Assembly (NCBI GenBank): GCA_028284155.1
Contig: JANQSF010000016.1
Location: 1 to 64,000 of the forward strand
Source: Phycisphaeraceae bacterium
GTDB taxonomy: Bacteria; Planctomycetota; Phycisphaerae; Phycisphaerales; Phycisphaeraceae
Direction of reading: 5' to 3'
Length of the DNA stretch: 64,000 bases
A program made the translations under genes and the position numbers. The notes beneath the pieces were generated by a model. It did no database searches. It worked only from the letters and a program-made list of their open reading frames with translations, and was not told where the DNA came from. This document shows, piece by piece, positions 34,248-43,530 of this stretch. How positions within the stretch are numbered: the first letter of the stretch is position 1; the number at the start of each line of letters is the position of its first letter.

Positions 34248-37235
34248 CTAATCAACGTACACAAACTCGTTCATACACAACAGCGTGTGACACGCGTCGC
34301 GGAAGGCCAGCGCTTCGGCGTTGCCGCCGCCGCGCGCTTTAGCTTGGTGTTCGATGAAGCCTTTCATACGGACCAGTTCGTCGGCCGTGGGCGGCCTTGA
34401 GAACGCGATGCGGTACGCGTTGGCGATCGCGTCGTCGAGCGTGGTCTTGGCATCAGGTCGTGCGCGGGCGGCGAGTTTGCCGGCGATGTCGCGGACCAGC
34501 GGCGAGTTCATCATCGCCAACGCCTGTGGCGCGACCGTGCTCGCCTCGCGCTTGCCGATGCTCTGCATCGCGTCCGGCGCGTCGAACAGTTGCAGCATCG
34601 GGATCAGTCGGCTGCGCTTGACCGTCAGGTAGACGCTCCGCCGGGGTGTGCGCTCGTCGAGTGAGCCCTTGCCGTACATCGTCGTGTCAAGCGTGCCCGC
34701 CACGGCGAACAGTGAATCGCGGATCGCCTCGGCCTCGAGCCGTCGCGGTGAACGCCGCCAAACGAGCATGTTGTCGGGGTCGGCCTTTTCACTTGCGCTG
34801 TACTCGCCGCTGCCCAACCGGTACGCTCGGCTGGTCATCATCAGCCGGTGCATCGGCTTGAGTCGCCAACCGTTGCGGATCAGTTCGCTGGCAAGCCAGT
34901 CGAGCAGTTCGGGGTGCGTCGGCCGTTCGCCGCGCGTGCCGAAGTCGCTGGGCGTCAGGACGATGCCCTGGCCGAAGTGATGCTGCCAGAGCCGGTTGAC
35001 GATCACGCGTGCCAGCAGGTGACCCGCGCCGTGCTGCGTGTCGGTCAGCCAGTCCGCCAGCGCGAGCCGTGACGGCTTGGCCTGTTTCTGTTGATTGGGC
35101 TGCGTCGCGTCCAACCACCTCTGCCCGCCGTTCGGCGACCGCATGAGCACCTGTAAAAAGCCGGCCGGCGCTTCGCCCTGTTTGTTGTCGGCGTTGCCGC
35201 GACTGAGGTAATAGACCTTGTACGTGTCGCCGCCGAAGTTGTACGTCGAGCCGCGCGTCTTGGCTGCGTACATCATCGTCAGCTTCGGCTTCGGCTCCTG
35301 CTTCTTGTGCTCCTCGACGGCCGTGTTGAGGGCCAGCCAGTTCTCGTCGGTCGTCTTGAACCAGTCGAGCACCTGCTTGCGTTGCTTGTCGTCCCACTTG
35401 TCCTGCGCGACCTGGAGAATCTTCTCAACGTTCGCGGGCGTGCCGTCCAGCGACGACTTGAAGTAGAAGCCCGACGGGCCGCCGCCGTTGACGATCTTGA
35501 TCAGCAGCTCGTTTCGGCCTTTCTTCAACGGGATCGTGACCTTCTCCTGGTCGGCCGCCGCGCCTCGCCCGATCTTGTTGCCCAGGACGTGCTTGCGGTT
35601 GATCCACACGCGGATCGCGTCGTCGCTGCCGAGTGATAACGTCACCTTCCGCGCGACCGGCGACTCGACGACGCGGAACAGGTAGTTCGCCGCGTTCTCA
35701 CCGGTCAGCGTGTTGTGCACGACGCCGTCTTTCCACGTCGGCTGCTCGGTCCACTTGAGCCTGCCATCGGCGAACGTCTTCTTGAGATCGACCTGTTTCT
35801 GGTTTTCTGGGCCGAACGCCTGGTCGTACGCCTTGTCGAAGCTCTCAGCCGGAAACGGGCCGATGTGCTGCCAGGTCGAGAAGCCCGGCGCGGGCATGTG
35901 CTCGGGTCGGTTGTCGAGCCAGGTCGTCAACGCGACGGGCAGTTGTTCCTGCTCGAAACTGGTCCTTGCGGCGACGATCGGCGCGTGTGCCTTGTCGAAC
36001 GCGGCCTTGGACTGTGCGAACTTGGTCGGCTCCATGTTGATGCCGACGTCGGCAAAACCGACCTGCGAAAAAATCGCGATCATGCGGTAGTAGTCGGGCT
36101 GCGGCAGTGGGTCGTACTTGTGCTCGTGGCACCTTGCGCAACCGACCGTCAGGCCGAGCAACGACGTGCCGAGCGTGTGAACCATGTCGTCGAGCTGCTC
36201 ATACCGGCTGCGCTCGCGTTCCTTCTGCGTCTGCTGCGTGGTGAACGGGCCGGCCACGAGGAAGCCGGTCGCGGCAATCTTCTGGGCCGCGGCCTGCGCC
36301 TCTTCGGGGGTCGTCGGATTGAGCTTGGCGAGCAGGTCGCCGGCGACCTGCAAGCGGACGAACCGGTCGTACGGCATGTCGTCGTTGAACGCGCGGATGA
36401 CGAAGTCGCGGTAGCGGTACGCGTTGGCGCGGTCTTTGTCGAACGCGTAGCCGTTCGACTCGGCGAAGCGGGCCAGGTCGAGCCAGTGGCGACCCCACCG
36501 TTCGCCGTAACGCGGGCTGGCGAGCAGCTCGTCGATGAGTTGCGCGTAGGCGGCCTGCGCGTCTTGTTCATATTGCTTGACGAATGCGTCGACCTGCGCG
36601 GGGGTCGGCGGGAGCCCGATCAGGTCGAAGTAGGCGCGGCGGATGAGTGTTTGGGGTTGCGCGACACCCACGGATTGCAATCCGTGGGCTTCGTGGCGCG
36701 CGGCGATGAAGCGGTCGATTGGGTTGTGTGACCACGATTTGTCTTTGACCTGCGGCGGCGCGGCGTGTTTGAGCGGTTGGAACGACCAGAACCGTTTGCC
36801 TTCGTCGATGTCGATCGGCGCGCCCAGACGCAGGTCGAGCGCTTCGCCCGTGCGCGAGTCGGGCGCGCCGAGCTTGACCCACCGCTCGAAGTTGGCGATC
36901 ACGTCGTCGCCGAGCTTGCCCTTGGGCGGCATCTTGAGCTTGTCGTGGTGTCGGATCGCCTTGATGAGCAGGCTGTCAGCCGGCTTACCCGGCACGATCG
37001 CCGGGCCGCGCTTGCCGCCTTTGAGCAGGCCGGCCGCCGTGTCGAGCGTCAGCTCGCTCTTGAGCTTACGCTGCGACGCCGCCTGAGCAGAGTGACACTG
37101 ATAACAGTGCTGACTCAACACCGGCCGAATCTTCGACTCGAAGAAGTCGAGGTCGGCCTGGGACGGTTTTGGCTCGGCCGCGAGAGCGGTCGGGCCGGTC
37201 AGCAGAAGAGCGAGCAAAGCGATTCGGTGCGTCAT
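34248..37235 (-). CDS. PSD1 planctomycete cytochrome c protein (DUF1549/DUF1553)
   Basis: 995 aa from the ATG at 37235 (signal peptide 'MTHRIALLALLLTGPTALAA'). Class c haem motif in 'LSQHCYQCHSAQA', DUF1549 core ('PIDRFIAARHEAHGLQ', 'LIRRAYFDLIGLPPTPAQVDAFV', 'RWGRHWLDLARFAESNG') and DUF1553 at the C terminus ('VIVNRLWQHHFGQGIVLTPSDFGTRGE' and 'PLVRDIAGKLAARA'). A beta-sandwich-like insertion (about 500-625, 'SLGSDDAIRVWINRKHVLGNK' and 'IPLKKGRNELLIKIVNGGGPSGFYF') resembles a PA14/carbohydrate-binding module. Exported; proposed in the literature to be linked to polysaccharide use, but the activity is unknown. Pairs with the DUF1501 gene. Confidence 0.92.
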   Translation of the reverse strand: MTHRIALLALLLTGPTALAAEPKPSQADLDFFESKIRPVLSQHCYQCHSAQAASQRKLKSELTLDTAAGLLKGGKRGPAIVPGKPADSLLIKAIRHHDKLKMPPKGKLGDDVIANFERWVKLGAPDSRTGEALDLRLGAPIDIDEGKRFWSFQPLKHAAPPQVKDKSWSHNPIDRFIAARHEAHGLQSVGVAQPQTLIRRAYFDLIGLPPTPAQVDAFVKQYEQDAQAAYAQLIDELLASPRYGERWGRHWLDLARFAESNGYAFDKDRANAYRYRDFVIRAFNDDMPYDRFVRLQVAGDLLAKLNPTTPEEAQAAAQKIAATGFLVAGPFTTQQTQKERERSRYEQLDDMVHTLGTSLLGLTVGCARCHEHKYDPLPQPDYYRMIAIFSQVGFADVGINMEPTKFAQSKAAFDKAHAPIVAARTSFEQEQLPVALTTWLDNRPEHMPAPGFSTWQHIGPFPAESFDKAYDQAFGPENQKQVDLKKTFADGRLKWTEQPTWKDGVVHNTLTGENAANYLFRVVESPVARKVTLSLGSDDAIRVWINRKHVLGNKIGRGAAADQEKVTIPLKKGRNELLIKIVNGGGPSGFYFKSSLDGTPANVEKILQVAQDKWDDKQRKQVLDWFKTTDENWLALNTAVEEHKKQEPKPKLTMMYAAKTRGSTYNFGGDTYKVYYLSRGNADNKQGEAPAGFLQVLMRSPNGGQRWLDATQPNQQKQAKPSRLALADWLTDTQHGAGHLLARVIVNRLWQHHFGQGIVLTPSDFGTRGERPTHPELLDWLASELIRNGWRLKPMHRLMMTSRAYRLGSGEYSASEKADPDNMLVWRRSPRRLEAEAIRDSLFAVAGTLDTTMYGKGSLDERTPRRSVYLTVKRSRLIPMLQLFDAPDAMQSIGKREASTVAPQALAMMNSPLVRDIAGKLAARARPDAKTTLDDAIANAYRIAFSRPPTADELVRMKGFIEHQAKARGGGNAEALAFRDACHTLLCMNEFVYVD

Positions 37236-37318
37236 GGCGGGCCTCGGGTCGGACGCGGCGGCGGTCAGCCGTCGCGGTACCATTCTACTTGTTCAAACCG
37301 GCCGGATCGTTTCAAGCG

Positions 37319-37427
37319 GCTGGGAGGGAGAGGCTCCCGAGAGCGGCCGAGCCGCGGGGCGAGCCAAACGCACAAGTTTCACCACGGCTCGGACGGAGCC
37401 TCGCCCTCCCGTGTATCTTCGCGTCGG
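37319..37427. repeat. GGGAGGGCGAGGCTC-type palindrome (copy 1)
   Basis: CTGGGAGGGAGAGGCTCCCG at one side and CGGAGCCTCGCCCTCCC at the other enclose 'GAGCCGCGG...CACCACGGCTCGG'. A second copy lies at 52553-52640. Located between divergent PSD1 and metallophosphoesterase genes. Confidence 0.65.
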
Positions 37428-37469
37428 CTATTCAGGACCGATCTAACCCATCCATCGGAGGCTCACGCC

Positions 37470-38372
37470 ATGCGTCAAGACAAAGTTGGAGCGGCCCTGC
37501 CGGATCGACGCGCGTTTGTGCGCGACGGGGCGTTGTGGCTGTTGGGTGTTGGGGTTGTTGGGTCGCAGGTCGATGGCCTGCTGGCCGCCGAGCCGAAGCG
37601 GCGGGTTCGCATCGGGCTGGTCACCGATGTGCACTACGCGGACAAGCCGACGCGCGGGTCGCGGCATTACCGCGAGTCGTTGGCCAAGCTTGAAGAGGTG
37701 GGCGAGCAGTTCGCCAAAGATCGCCCGGACCACGTCGTCGAGTTGGGTGACTTCATCGACGCGGCCGACTCGGTCGATGTCGAGGAGAAGTACCTCAAGC
37801 GCGTCAACAAGCTGTTCACGTCGTTGCCTGGCAAGAAGCACTATGTGTTGGGCAACCACTGCGTCCACACACTGAGCAAGGCGGAGTTTCTCGGCGGCGT
37901 CGGGCAGGCCAAGTCGCATTATTCTTTCGACGCGGGCGGGTATCACTTTGTCATACTGGACGCGTGCTTCCGCAGCGACGGTCAGCCCTATCACCGCGCC
38001 AACTTCAAGTGGTACGACGCGAACATCCCGGCCGACCAGATCGACTGGCTACGCGCCGACCTGAAATCGGCGAAGGGGCAGGCCGTGGTGTTCGTTCACC
38101 AGCGGCTCGACGTGAAGAACCAGCACGGCATCAAGAACGCCGCGGCTGTGCGGAAGGTGCTGGAGGCGTCGGGGAAGGTGTTGGCCGTGTTCCAGGGGCA
38201 CAGCCACCAGAACGACCACCGGCAGATTGCGGACATCCACTACTGCGTCCACGCGGCGATGGTCGAGGGTTCCGGCGAATCGAACAACGGCTACGCGACG
38301 ATGGACCTTTACGACGGCGGTGTGATCCGCATCAAGGGATTCCGCAGGCAGAAGGACTACGCGTGGTCGTGA
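37470..38372 (+). CDS. Exported metallophosphoesterase (calcineurin-like)
   Basis: 300 aa from the ATG at 37470 (ATCGGAGG ten bases upstream). Tat-like N terminus 'DRRAFVRDGALWLLGVGVV'. Dinuclear metal motifs: 'GLVTDVHYAD' (D-x-H), 'VVELGDFIDAAD' (G-D), 'HYVLGNHCVH' (GNH), 'VVFVHQRLD' and 'VFQGHSHQND' (GHxH). This is the complete calcineurin-like phosphoesterase set. Substrate unknown; periplasmic phosphodiesterase or phosphatase likely. Confidence 0.88.
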   Translation: MRQDKVGAALPDRRAFVRDGALWLLGVGVVGSQVDGLLAAEPKRRVRIGLVTDVHYADKPTRGSRHYRESLAKLEEVGEQFAKDRPDHVVELGDFIDAADSVDVEEKYLKRVNKLFTSLPGKKHYVLGNHCVHTLSKAEFLGGVGQAKSHYSFDAGGYHFVILDACFRSDGQPYHRANFKWYDANIPADQIDWLRADLKSAKGQAVVFVHQRLDVKNQHGIKNAAAVRKVLEASGKVLAVFQGHSHQNDHRQIADIHYCVHAAMVEGSGESNNGYATMDLYDGGVIRIKGFRRQKDYAWS

Positions 38373-38416
38373 ACGTGTCGATTGTCTGTGTAAACCTTTC
38401 GCCTATCGGTGGGTGT

Positions 38417-39430
38417 TTACTTGGCGAATAGTCGTTTGTCGGTCAACACACGGAAGAACTCCTCCCGGCACGCCTTCATGTTCGTCGATGACTTGGGGAT
38501 ATCCAGTACGTCGGCCTGTTCGCCCTCCTTGATCGGGTCGAACGTCGCGTACTTGCCCCGCCAGGTGGCTTTTCGGAGCTTGACGCCGGTCCAACAGTCG
38601 TGCCGCCAGAGCCAGACGAGGGGCGCGCCGTCCCCCAGTTGGTTCGCTTGTCCCAGGTTCGATCGAATCAGTCGGCGCATGTCGTCGCAGAAGGGGTTCT
38701 TGGGTAACCGTTCGAAGTCCTTGGCGGTGAACACGCTGTTCTTGTCCCAAAAGGTTCCGGTTGCCCAATCCACCAAGCGGGTTCGTTTGGCCACGACGTA
38801 CGGGCTCCACGCGTCCTTGCCGTTGTAGCCGTAGGAACTGACCGTCAGGTTGAAGACCACGATGCGCGGGGCAATCTCGGGGTTGCTCAGCAGCGCGTTG
38901 GCAACGGTGGTGAGCGGCCCGCCGGCGATGACCAGCAGCGGCTTCTCCGGCGACGCCTTCTTGGCCTCAGCCACGATGAGTCGGCTGCCTGCGGTCGCGA
39001 AGTGCTGCGTGTCCTCGATGCGCCCGCTGGCCGGCCGGGTCAAGACCCGGTCCGACCCACGGGTCAGGTCGGGGATGTTCTTGAGCCCGGCGCGTTTGGC
39101 CAGGTCGATCGCCTTCTGCGCGTCTTTCCAGCATTGGTCGAACTTGTACTGATAGCCCTTCTGCCAGTCCCACATGTCGCGTGTGACGATGTTGCCGCGC
39201 AGGTTGGCGTGCCCCAGGCTCGCCTGCGCCCACAGGTAGTTGTTGTCAAAGACGTCGAACCACCAGTCGTTGTCGTAGATGATTGGGTTGGTCGCATCGA
39301 TGCCCTGGAGTCGCACACTCCCTTGCACAACCTCGTGGGCCGGCGCGGCCGCGTGCGCTGCGAGCGGGGCGCAGACACAGAGCAAGAACAAGAGCGCGCG
39401 GCAATCGTTGCATCGAAAACACAGGTCAAA
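38417..39430 (-). CDS. Nucleoside-hydrolase-like secreted protein
   Basis: 337 aa from the ATG at 39430 (GAGAGG nearby; in-frame ATG at 39472 is the alternative), with a signal peptide ending near 'AHA-AA'. 'NPIIYDNDWWFDVFDNNYLWAQASLG' aligns with the N-terminal calcium-binding 'DxDxxxDDxxA' segment of inosine-uridine nucleoside hydrolases, but the spacing and the second acidic pair are altered. 'KPLLVIAGGPLTTVANALLSNPEIAPRIVVFN' is the strongly conserved second segment. Nucleoside-hydrolase fold is likely, activity uncertain. Confidence 0.75.
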   Translation of the reverse strand, partial: FDLCFRCNDCRALLFLLCVCAPLAAHAAAPAHEVVQGSVRLQGIDATNPIIYDNDWWFDVFDNNYLWAQASLGHANLRGNIVTRDMWDWQKGYQYKFDQCWKDAQKAIDLAKRAGLKNIPDLTRGSDRVLTRPASGRIEDTQHFATAGSRLIVAEAKKASPEKPLLVIAGGPLTTVANALLSNPEIAPRIVVFNLTVSSYGYNGKDAWSPYVVAKRTRLVDWATGTFWDKNSVFTAKDFERLPKNPFCDDMRRLIRSNLGQANQLGDGAPLVWLWRHDCWTGVKLRKATWRGKYATFDPIKEGEQADVLDIPKSSTNMKACREEFFRVLTDKRLFAK

Positions 39431-39519
39431 CATCGGCGGCCTCTCGAACGAAGGGGCGGGTGACTGTGCCAATACTTAGCCGATGTTTTGCTCGATTGTC
39501 AATCGCGCCGGCGCGTTCG

Positions 39520-40947
39520 TTACGCCAGCAGCGCCCCGATCGGCTCGTGCGCCATGCCGTTGACCGGGATGCCGAACGACTCGTGCGGTTGACCGGCGGC
39601 GGCGAGGAGCGTCGCCCAAACGTCGCCGAGGCGGGTGTATTTGTCCTTGGCCCGGTCGATCTTTTCGGGGTTGCCGGGCGCGAAGTATCGGCCTCGCTTC
39701 AGTCGGCCGGCCAGGTCGCCTAACAACATGATGGGGTAGTTGACGCCGGACGAGTGGTGCGTCTCGCCGTTGTCGGACGTGTAGACGATGACGGTGTTAT
39801 CGAGCATCGTGCCGTCGCCCTCGGGCATGTCGTGCAACGCCTTGGCGATTCGGGCGACCTGCTCGAACTGGAACGTGCAGATCTTTCGGCGGGCATCGAT
39901 GATGTTCTTGACCTGCCCGTGGCCGACGCCGCCGTGCAGGCCGCCGATGCCCTGGTAGCTGGTCGAACCGAGCAGGTCGAAGCGGAGGGTGACGACGTTG
40001 GTCAGGCCGCTGAGCAGGGCGGCGATGGCGATCTCGGCGTTGCCCTGGCCGATCTTCATCGTCGCGTTGGCTTCGATCTCGGCCGGCGGGGGCGGGGCGA
40101 ATTGGCGGAGGCGGTCGCTCATCGCCTCGATTTTCACGCGGCTTTGGCGGATCGAGTCGAACGCGTTGAGGTAGCGGTCGAGTTGTTGGCGTTCGGGGCC
40201 GGCGACCTGAGATTGCAAACGCTTGGCGTCCTGGGCGAAGAAGTCGAGGATGCCGGACTGCGCGTCGTATTCCGCCTTGGCCGCGCCCCTGCCCACGACG
40301 CCGAACAGGTCTTTGTACGCGCGCTTGGGCTTGGTGTAGAACGGGATCGGTTTGCCGACGCCTTCGCAGGACATGGGCACGTACGCGACGCCGGACGGCG
40401 AGCGCGGGTCGTGGCCGAGGCAGACGTGCGGCACCGGCGCGGCGAACGCCTTGGCGAGCAACGAGTCGACGGTCGGGCCGAGCGTTTCGGACGAGTTGCG
40501 GTTGCGGCCCTGGAACGCGCCGAGCGTCTGGTACTGACCGAGGTGATAGACGTTGAAGCCGGAGTTGACGCCCTGCAAGATGCTGATTCGGTCCCGGAAG
40601 GGCTCGAGCGGTGACATCACGTCGCTGAGTTGCACGTCCTTGCCCAACGCCAGGTCGGCGGCGGGCGTAGCCTTCTTACGGATGTTGCCGTTGTTGGAGT
40701 CGATGAGTCGGCCGCGCCCGTCGTACTCGACCTTGAACGGCAGCCTGTCTTCCATGCCCTTGGGCTGAATGTTCTCGGCCCACAGGCCGTTGGCCTTCAT
40801 GCAGAAGACGAATCGCAGCGGTGGTTTGTCCCGCCCGTCGGCCCGCGCGGCAATGGCGGCGTGGACGGATTGCATCAAGGGGGACAACGTCGCGCCGCCG
40901 AGGCCGGCGGTCGTGCCCGCGAGGAATTGTCGTCGGTTGAGGGGCAT
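39520..40947 (-). CDS. DUF1552 Tat-exported protein (second copy)
   Basis: 475 aa from the ATG at 40947; the frame stays open upstream but that part is only the palindromic repeat. Tat signal 'LNRRQFLAGTTAGLGGATLS'. DUF1552 features: 'RFVFCMKANGLWAENI', 'ISILQGVNSG', 'VAGPERQQLDRYLNAFDSIRQ', 'LSGLTNVVTLRFDLLGSTSYQGIGG', 'DNTVIVYTSDNGETHHSSGVNYPIMLLGDLAG'. The last part looks like the alkaline-phosphatase/sulfatase C-terminal motif. Follows the DUF1592 gene on the same strand, as in the first pair. Confidence 0.88.
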   Translation of the reverse strand: MPLNRRQFLAGTTAGLGGATLSPLMQSVHAAIAARADGRDKPPLRFVFCMKANGLWAENIQPKGMEDRLPFKVEYDGRGRLIDSNNGNIRKKATPAADLALGKDVQLSDVMSPLEPFRDRISILQGVNSGFNVYHLGQYQTLGAFQGRNRNSSETLGPTVDSLLAKAFAAPVPHVCLGHDPRSPSGVAYVPMSCEGVGKPIPFYTKPKRAYKDLFGVVGRGAAKAEYDAQSGILDFFAQDAKRLQSQVAGPERQQLDRYLNAFDSIRQSRVKIEAMSDRLRQFAPPPPAEIEANATMKIGQGNAEIAIAALLSGLTNVVTLRFDLLGSTSYQGIGGLHGGVGHGQVKNIIDARRKICTFQFEQVARIAKALHDMPEGDGTMLDNTVIVYTSDNGETHHSSGVNYPIMLLGDLAGRLKRGRYFAPGNPEKIDRAKDKYTRLGDVWATLLAAAGQPHESFGIPVNGMAHEPIGALLA

Positions 40948-40980
40948 GGTGGGTGTGCCTGGTTGAGTGATTGTGTCTTG

Positions 40981-41058
40981 GTGTGCCACTGGCGGCTTGT
41001 CCGCCAGTGCATTGATCGTTCGGTTTGTACACTGGCGGACAAGCCGCCAGTGGCACAC
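40981..41058. repeat. Perfect 29-bp inverted repeat with self-complementary arms
   Basis: Arms 40981-41009 and 41030-41058 are perfect reverse complements over 29 bases (GTGTGCCACTGGCGGCTTGT and on), with a 20-base spacer. Each arm contains ACTGGCGG-CTTGT-CCGCCAGT and can fold alone, so cruciform or alternate structures are possible. It lies between the stop of the minus-strand DUF1592 gene and the start of the DUF1552 gene. This repeat wording is, as I recall, widespread in planctomycetes. Confidence 0.85.
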
Positions 41059-41076
41059 AAATAGCTTGCGTTTCAG

Positions 41077-43395
41077 TCACTTCCGATACAAGAACGAGTC
41101 AGATGTCAACAACGAAACAATCACCTCATTAAAACTCCCGCCGCTGTTGACGTACGCCTTGTCGGCCGCGATGAGTGTGGGCGAATCGCTGAGCAACTCA
41201 TTCCGGCCCATCCAGTAGCGGAACGCGTGGCGGATGATCGACTGCCGGACGCGCGGCGACCTGGCGAGCTTGTGCACCAGGTCGATCGCGTCGTCGACCG
41301 GGCCGTCCAGCGACGGGTCGCCGCTGTCGAGAACCGCGCCGCTGGGGTCGATGTCCATCGCCTTGTTCTTGCGAGCGCCGACCATTTCCTTTTCGCGGTA
41401 GTGGCCGTAGTGGTCGTAGATCTCGAACGGGAAACCGAGCGGGTCCATGCGGCGGTGGCAGCGGATGCAGCGCTCTACGCGGGTGACGCGCATGCGGTGG
41501 CGGAGCGTGCTGTCCGGCTCTTCGGGGACCTGCGCTTCGACGTCGATCGGCACGTCGGGGATATTGCCCGCGAGCAGCCGCGTGCGGATCCAGTGGCCGC
41601 GGCCGACGACATCGTTGTCGAAGTTGGTCGAGTGCGCGACGAGCCAGGCGGGGTGCGTCAGGATGCCCGCGCGTCGGCCGGGCACTGGGATCGGCTGATC
41701 GTCCGTCCAGTTGAACGTTGCGCCGTCGATGCCGTACACGCGGATGTAAGACATCTCCTTCGCGCCCGCGTCGTTGTGCACGGTGCGCGGGATGAGTCGG
41801 TAGCCCTGCTTCAACGCCCACGCGCGGCTGTATTGGCCCTTTTTCGGCGCCGTGATCTCTCGGCCGCGCTGTTTCGTCCGCTCGATGCCGGACTTGGTCT
41901 GCTCGATCGTGAACGCCTTGATCGCCTCGAACAGCTTCGGGTCTTCGACGAACGGGAACGCGACGAAGTATTTGTCGGTCGTCAGCAGTCGGGCGAAGAC
42001 GTCCTTGTCCTGATCGAGGATGTGTTCGACGAGCATGTCCGCGTCGCGGACGAGGTACTGCACCTCGAGGTTCCAGCCGCCCTTGTCCTTGAACACGTCG
42101 TGGGCGTGCGGGTAGCCGAAGAACTCCTGGAAGAAGCGCAGTCGGCGGTGCTTTTCGATCGACCTGTCAGCCAGGATGCGGCGCACCTCGCGCTCGACGT
42201 CGGCGCGGGTCTTGAGTTTGCCGTCACGCGCGGCCTGTCGCAGCGCCTCATCCGGGCCGTTGTCCGACAGGGCGTAGCCGATCGCGTAGACCAGTTCGTT
42301 CGGCGCGAGCATGCGTCGGCCGTGCTCGTCATTGTCACCCAAGCCAAGCTCCATGCGGAACACGAACTCGGGGCTGACGAAGACGGCCGTGATCAGCCCG
42401 CGCAACGCCGCCAATGGGCCGCTCTTGTCGATCGTGCGGTCGAGCAGTCCGCCGTACCGCTTCGCCTCGTCGTCGGTCGGCCGGCGATTGAGCACGACTT
42501 TGAACACGTCGACGACGGCCGCGCGTCGTTGCTCGGCCGACAGCGTTGCTTTGTCGTCGGCGCTGGTCGTGATAAACGGCTCGAACGACGCGGGTCGTTT
42601 CGGCGGCTCGACCTTGAACTTCTCCCACGGGCTGTTGCGCCGGATGCTTGGGATGCCCACGGCGTGTGGCGGTTGGTGCTCCTTCGCGTACGACGTCTTG
42701 TCAGAGGTAAGTCGTTCAGCGATCTGCGCGCCGGCATTCATCAACGCACGCAGCGTCGCTTCGTCGGCGTTGACCCGGCCCGAGTAGTTCGTGAAATGCT
42801 CGGGGTCGAGTCCCGTGAACGGTTGGCTGTAGCTGTAGGCCGCCCACTTCGGGTCGTTTCGGCGGTGCGTCTTTTCGTAACGCAGTTTCGGGATGACCCA
42901 CAGTCGCTCCATCAGCGCGTCGTACTGCGGTTGACTCTTCCGCCAGAAGCGCGGCGGCGACGACGCGGGGCCTTGGTGTCGCCCACTGAACAGTTGTTCG
43001 TGATCGACCAGGTTCCCGTCGCCGGGCAACGGCCCGCCGGGCATGTGCGGGTTTCGGCCGACCGCAGCAAGCGAGCGCATCAACACACGGATCACCTCAT
43101 GTCGGTCTTCGCCCGTCGGTTGCGGCTTTTTGTTCTTCGGCGGCATCTCGCCGGTGGCGACTTGTTGGAGCACGTCTTCCCAGGTGTCGGCCGTCTTGTC
43201 CGAGACGGCCCCCAGGTCGTGCAGAGACAGGTCACCTTTGGGCTTGTCCTGCCCGTGGCAGGTCATGCAGTACCGTTTAACGAATTGTTGAGGGTCGTCG
43301 AACGCGGTCTGCTCGGCCGCGTCTATGGCCTTGGCGGGCCACAGCGCGCAGCAGGCGGCGATCAGCAGGGGTATTCGGCTCGGCATCGGTCCCAT
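41077..43395 (-). CDS. DUF1592/DUF1588 planctomycete cytochrome-type protein (second copy)
   Basis: 772 aa from the ATG at 43395 (43437 and 43386 are alternatives), with a signal peptide ('SRIPLLIAACCALWPAKAIDA'). Class c haem motif 'RYCMTCHGQDKPKGDLSLHDL', MPP motif 'GEMPPKNKKPQP', DUF1592 core ('FVSPEFVFRMELGLGDNDE', 'LAPNELVYAIGYALSDNGPDEAL'), DUF1588 ('RAGILTHPAWLVAHSTNFDNDVVGRGHWIRTRLLAG' and 'RCIRCHRRMDPLGFPFEIYDHYGHYRE', a second CxxCH) and DUF1585 at the end. Domain order equals the copy at 21522; pairs with DUF1552 downstream. Divergent from the XylR-type regulator. Confidence 0.9.
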   Translation of the reverse strand: MGPMPSRIPLLIAACCALWPAKAIDAAEQTAFDDPQQFVKRYCMTCHGQDKPKGDLSLHDLGAVSDKTADTWEDVLQQVATGEMPPKNKKPQPTGEDRHEVIRVLMRSLAAVGRNPHMPGGPLPGDGNLVDHEQLFSGRHQGPASSPPRFWRKSQPQYDALMERLWVIPKLRYEKTHRRNDPKWAAYSYSQPFTGLDPEHFTNYSGRVNADEATLRALMNAGAQIAERLTSDKTSYAKEHQPPHAVGIPSIRRNSPWEKFKVEPPKRPASFEPFITTSADDKATLSAEQRRAAVVDVFKVVLNRRPTDDEAKRYGGLLDRTIDKSGPLAALRGLITAVFVSPEFVFRMELGLGDNDEHGRRMLAPNELVYAIGYALSDNGPDEALRQAARDGKLKTRADVEREVRRILADRSIEKHRRLRFFQEFFGYPHAHDVFKDKGGWNLEVQYLVRDADMLVEHILDQDKDVFARLLTTDKYFVAFPFVEDPKLFEAIKAFTIEQTKSGIERTKQRGREITAPKKGQYSRAWALKQGYRLIPRTVHNDAGAKEMSYIRVYGIDGATFNWTDDQPIPVPGRRAGILTHPAWLVAHSTNFDNDVVGRGHWIRTRLLAGNIPDVPIDVEAQVPEEPDSTLRHRMRVTRVERCIRCHRRMDPLGFPFEIYDHYGHYREKEMVGARKNKAMDIDPSGAVLDSGDPSLDGPVDDAIDLVHKLARSPRVRQSIIRHAFRYWMGRNELLSDSPTLIAADKAYVNSGGSFNEVIVSLLTSDSFLYRK

Positions 43396-43462
43396 CGACG
43401 GACTCCCATGCACCGGTCGGGCAGGCTCAGTATTCACGCCGGCCGCTTTCGATTATAGTTTT

Positions 43463-43492
43463 GTGTGTGTACGATTACACGACAATATTGTC
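43463..43492. promoter_or_regulatory. Dyad symmetries in the divergent promoter region
   Basis: GACAATATTGTC (43481-43492) is a perfect 12-base palindrome, preceded by GTGT-ACGATT-ACAC (43467-43480). Both lie in the ~135-base gap between the divergent DUF1592 gene and the regulator at 43531, about 40 bases before the latter's start. This is the expected place for an autoregulatory operator. Confidence 0.5.
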
Positions 43493-43530
43493 CGCTTGTG
43501 CGCCCGCCTTCCGATTGACCTGACAGAGCC

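Noticed and set aside
40948-41058. Upstream in-frame extension of the DUF1552 gene
   Set aside because: The extension is translated from the palindromic repeat and displaces the Tat signal from the N terminus.
41227-43458. 743-codon plus-strand open frame
   Set aside because: Antisense to the DUF1592 gene, which has clear haem and domain motifs; this frame has none.
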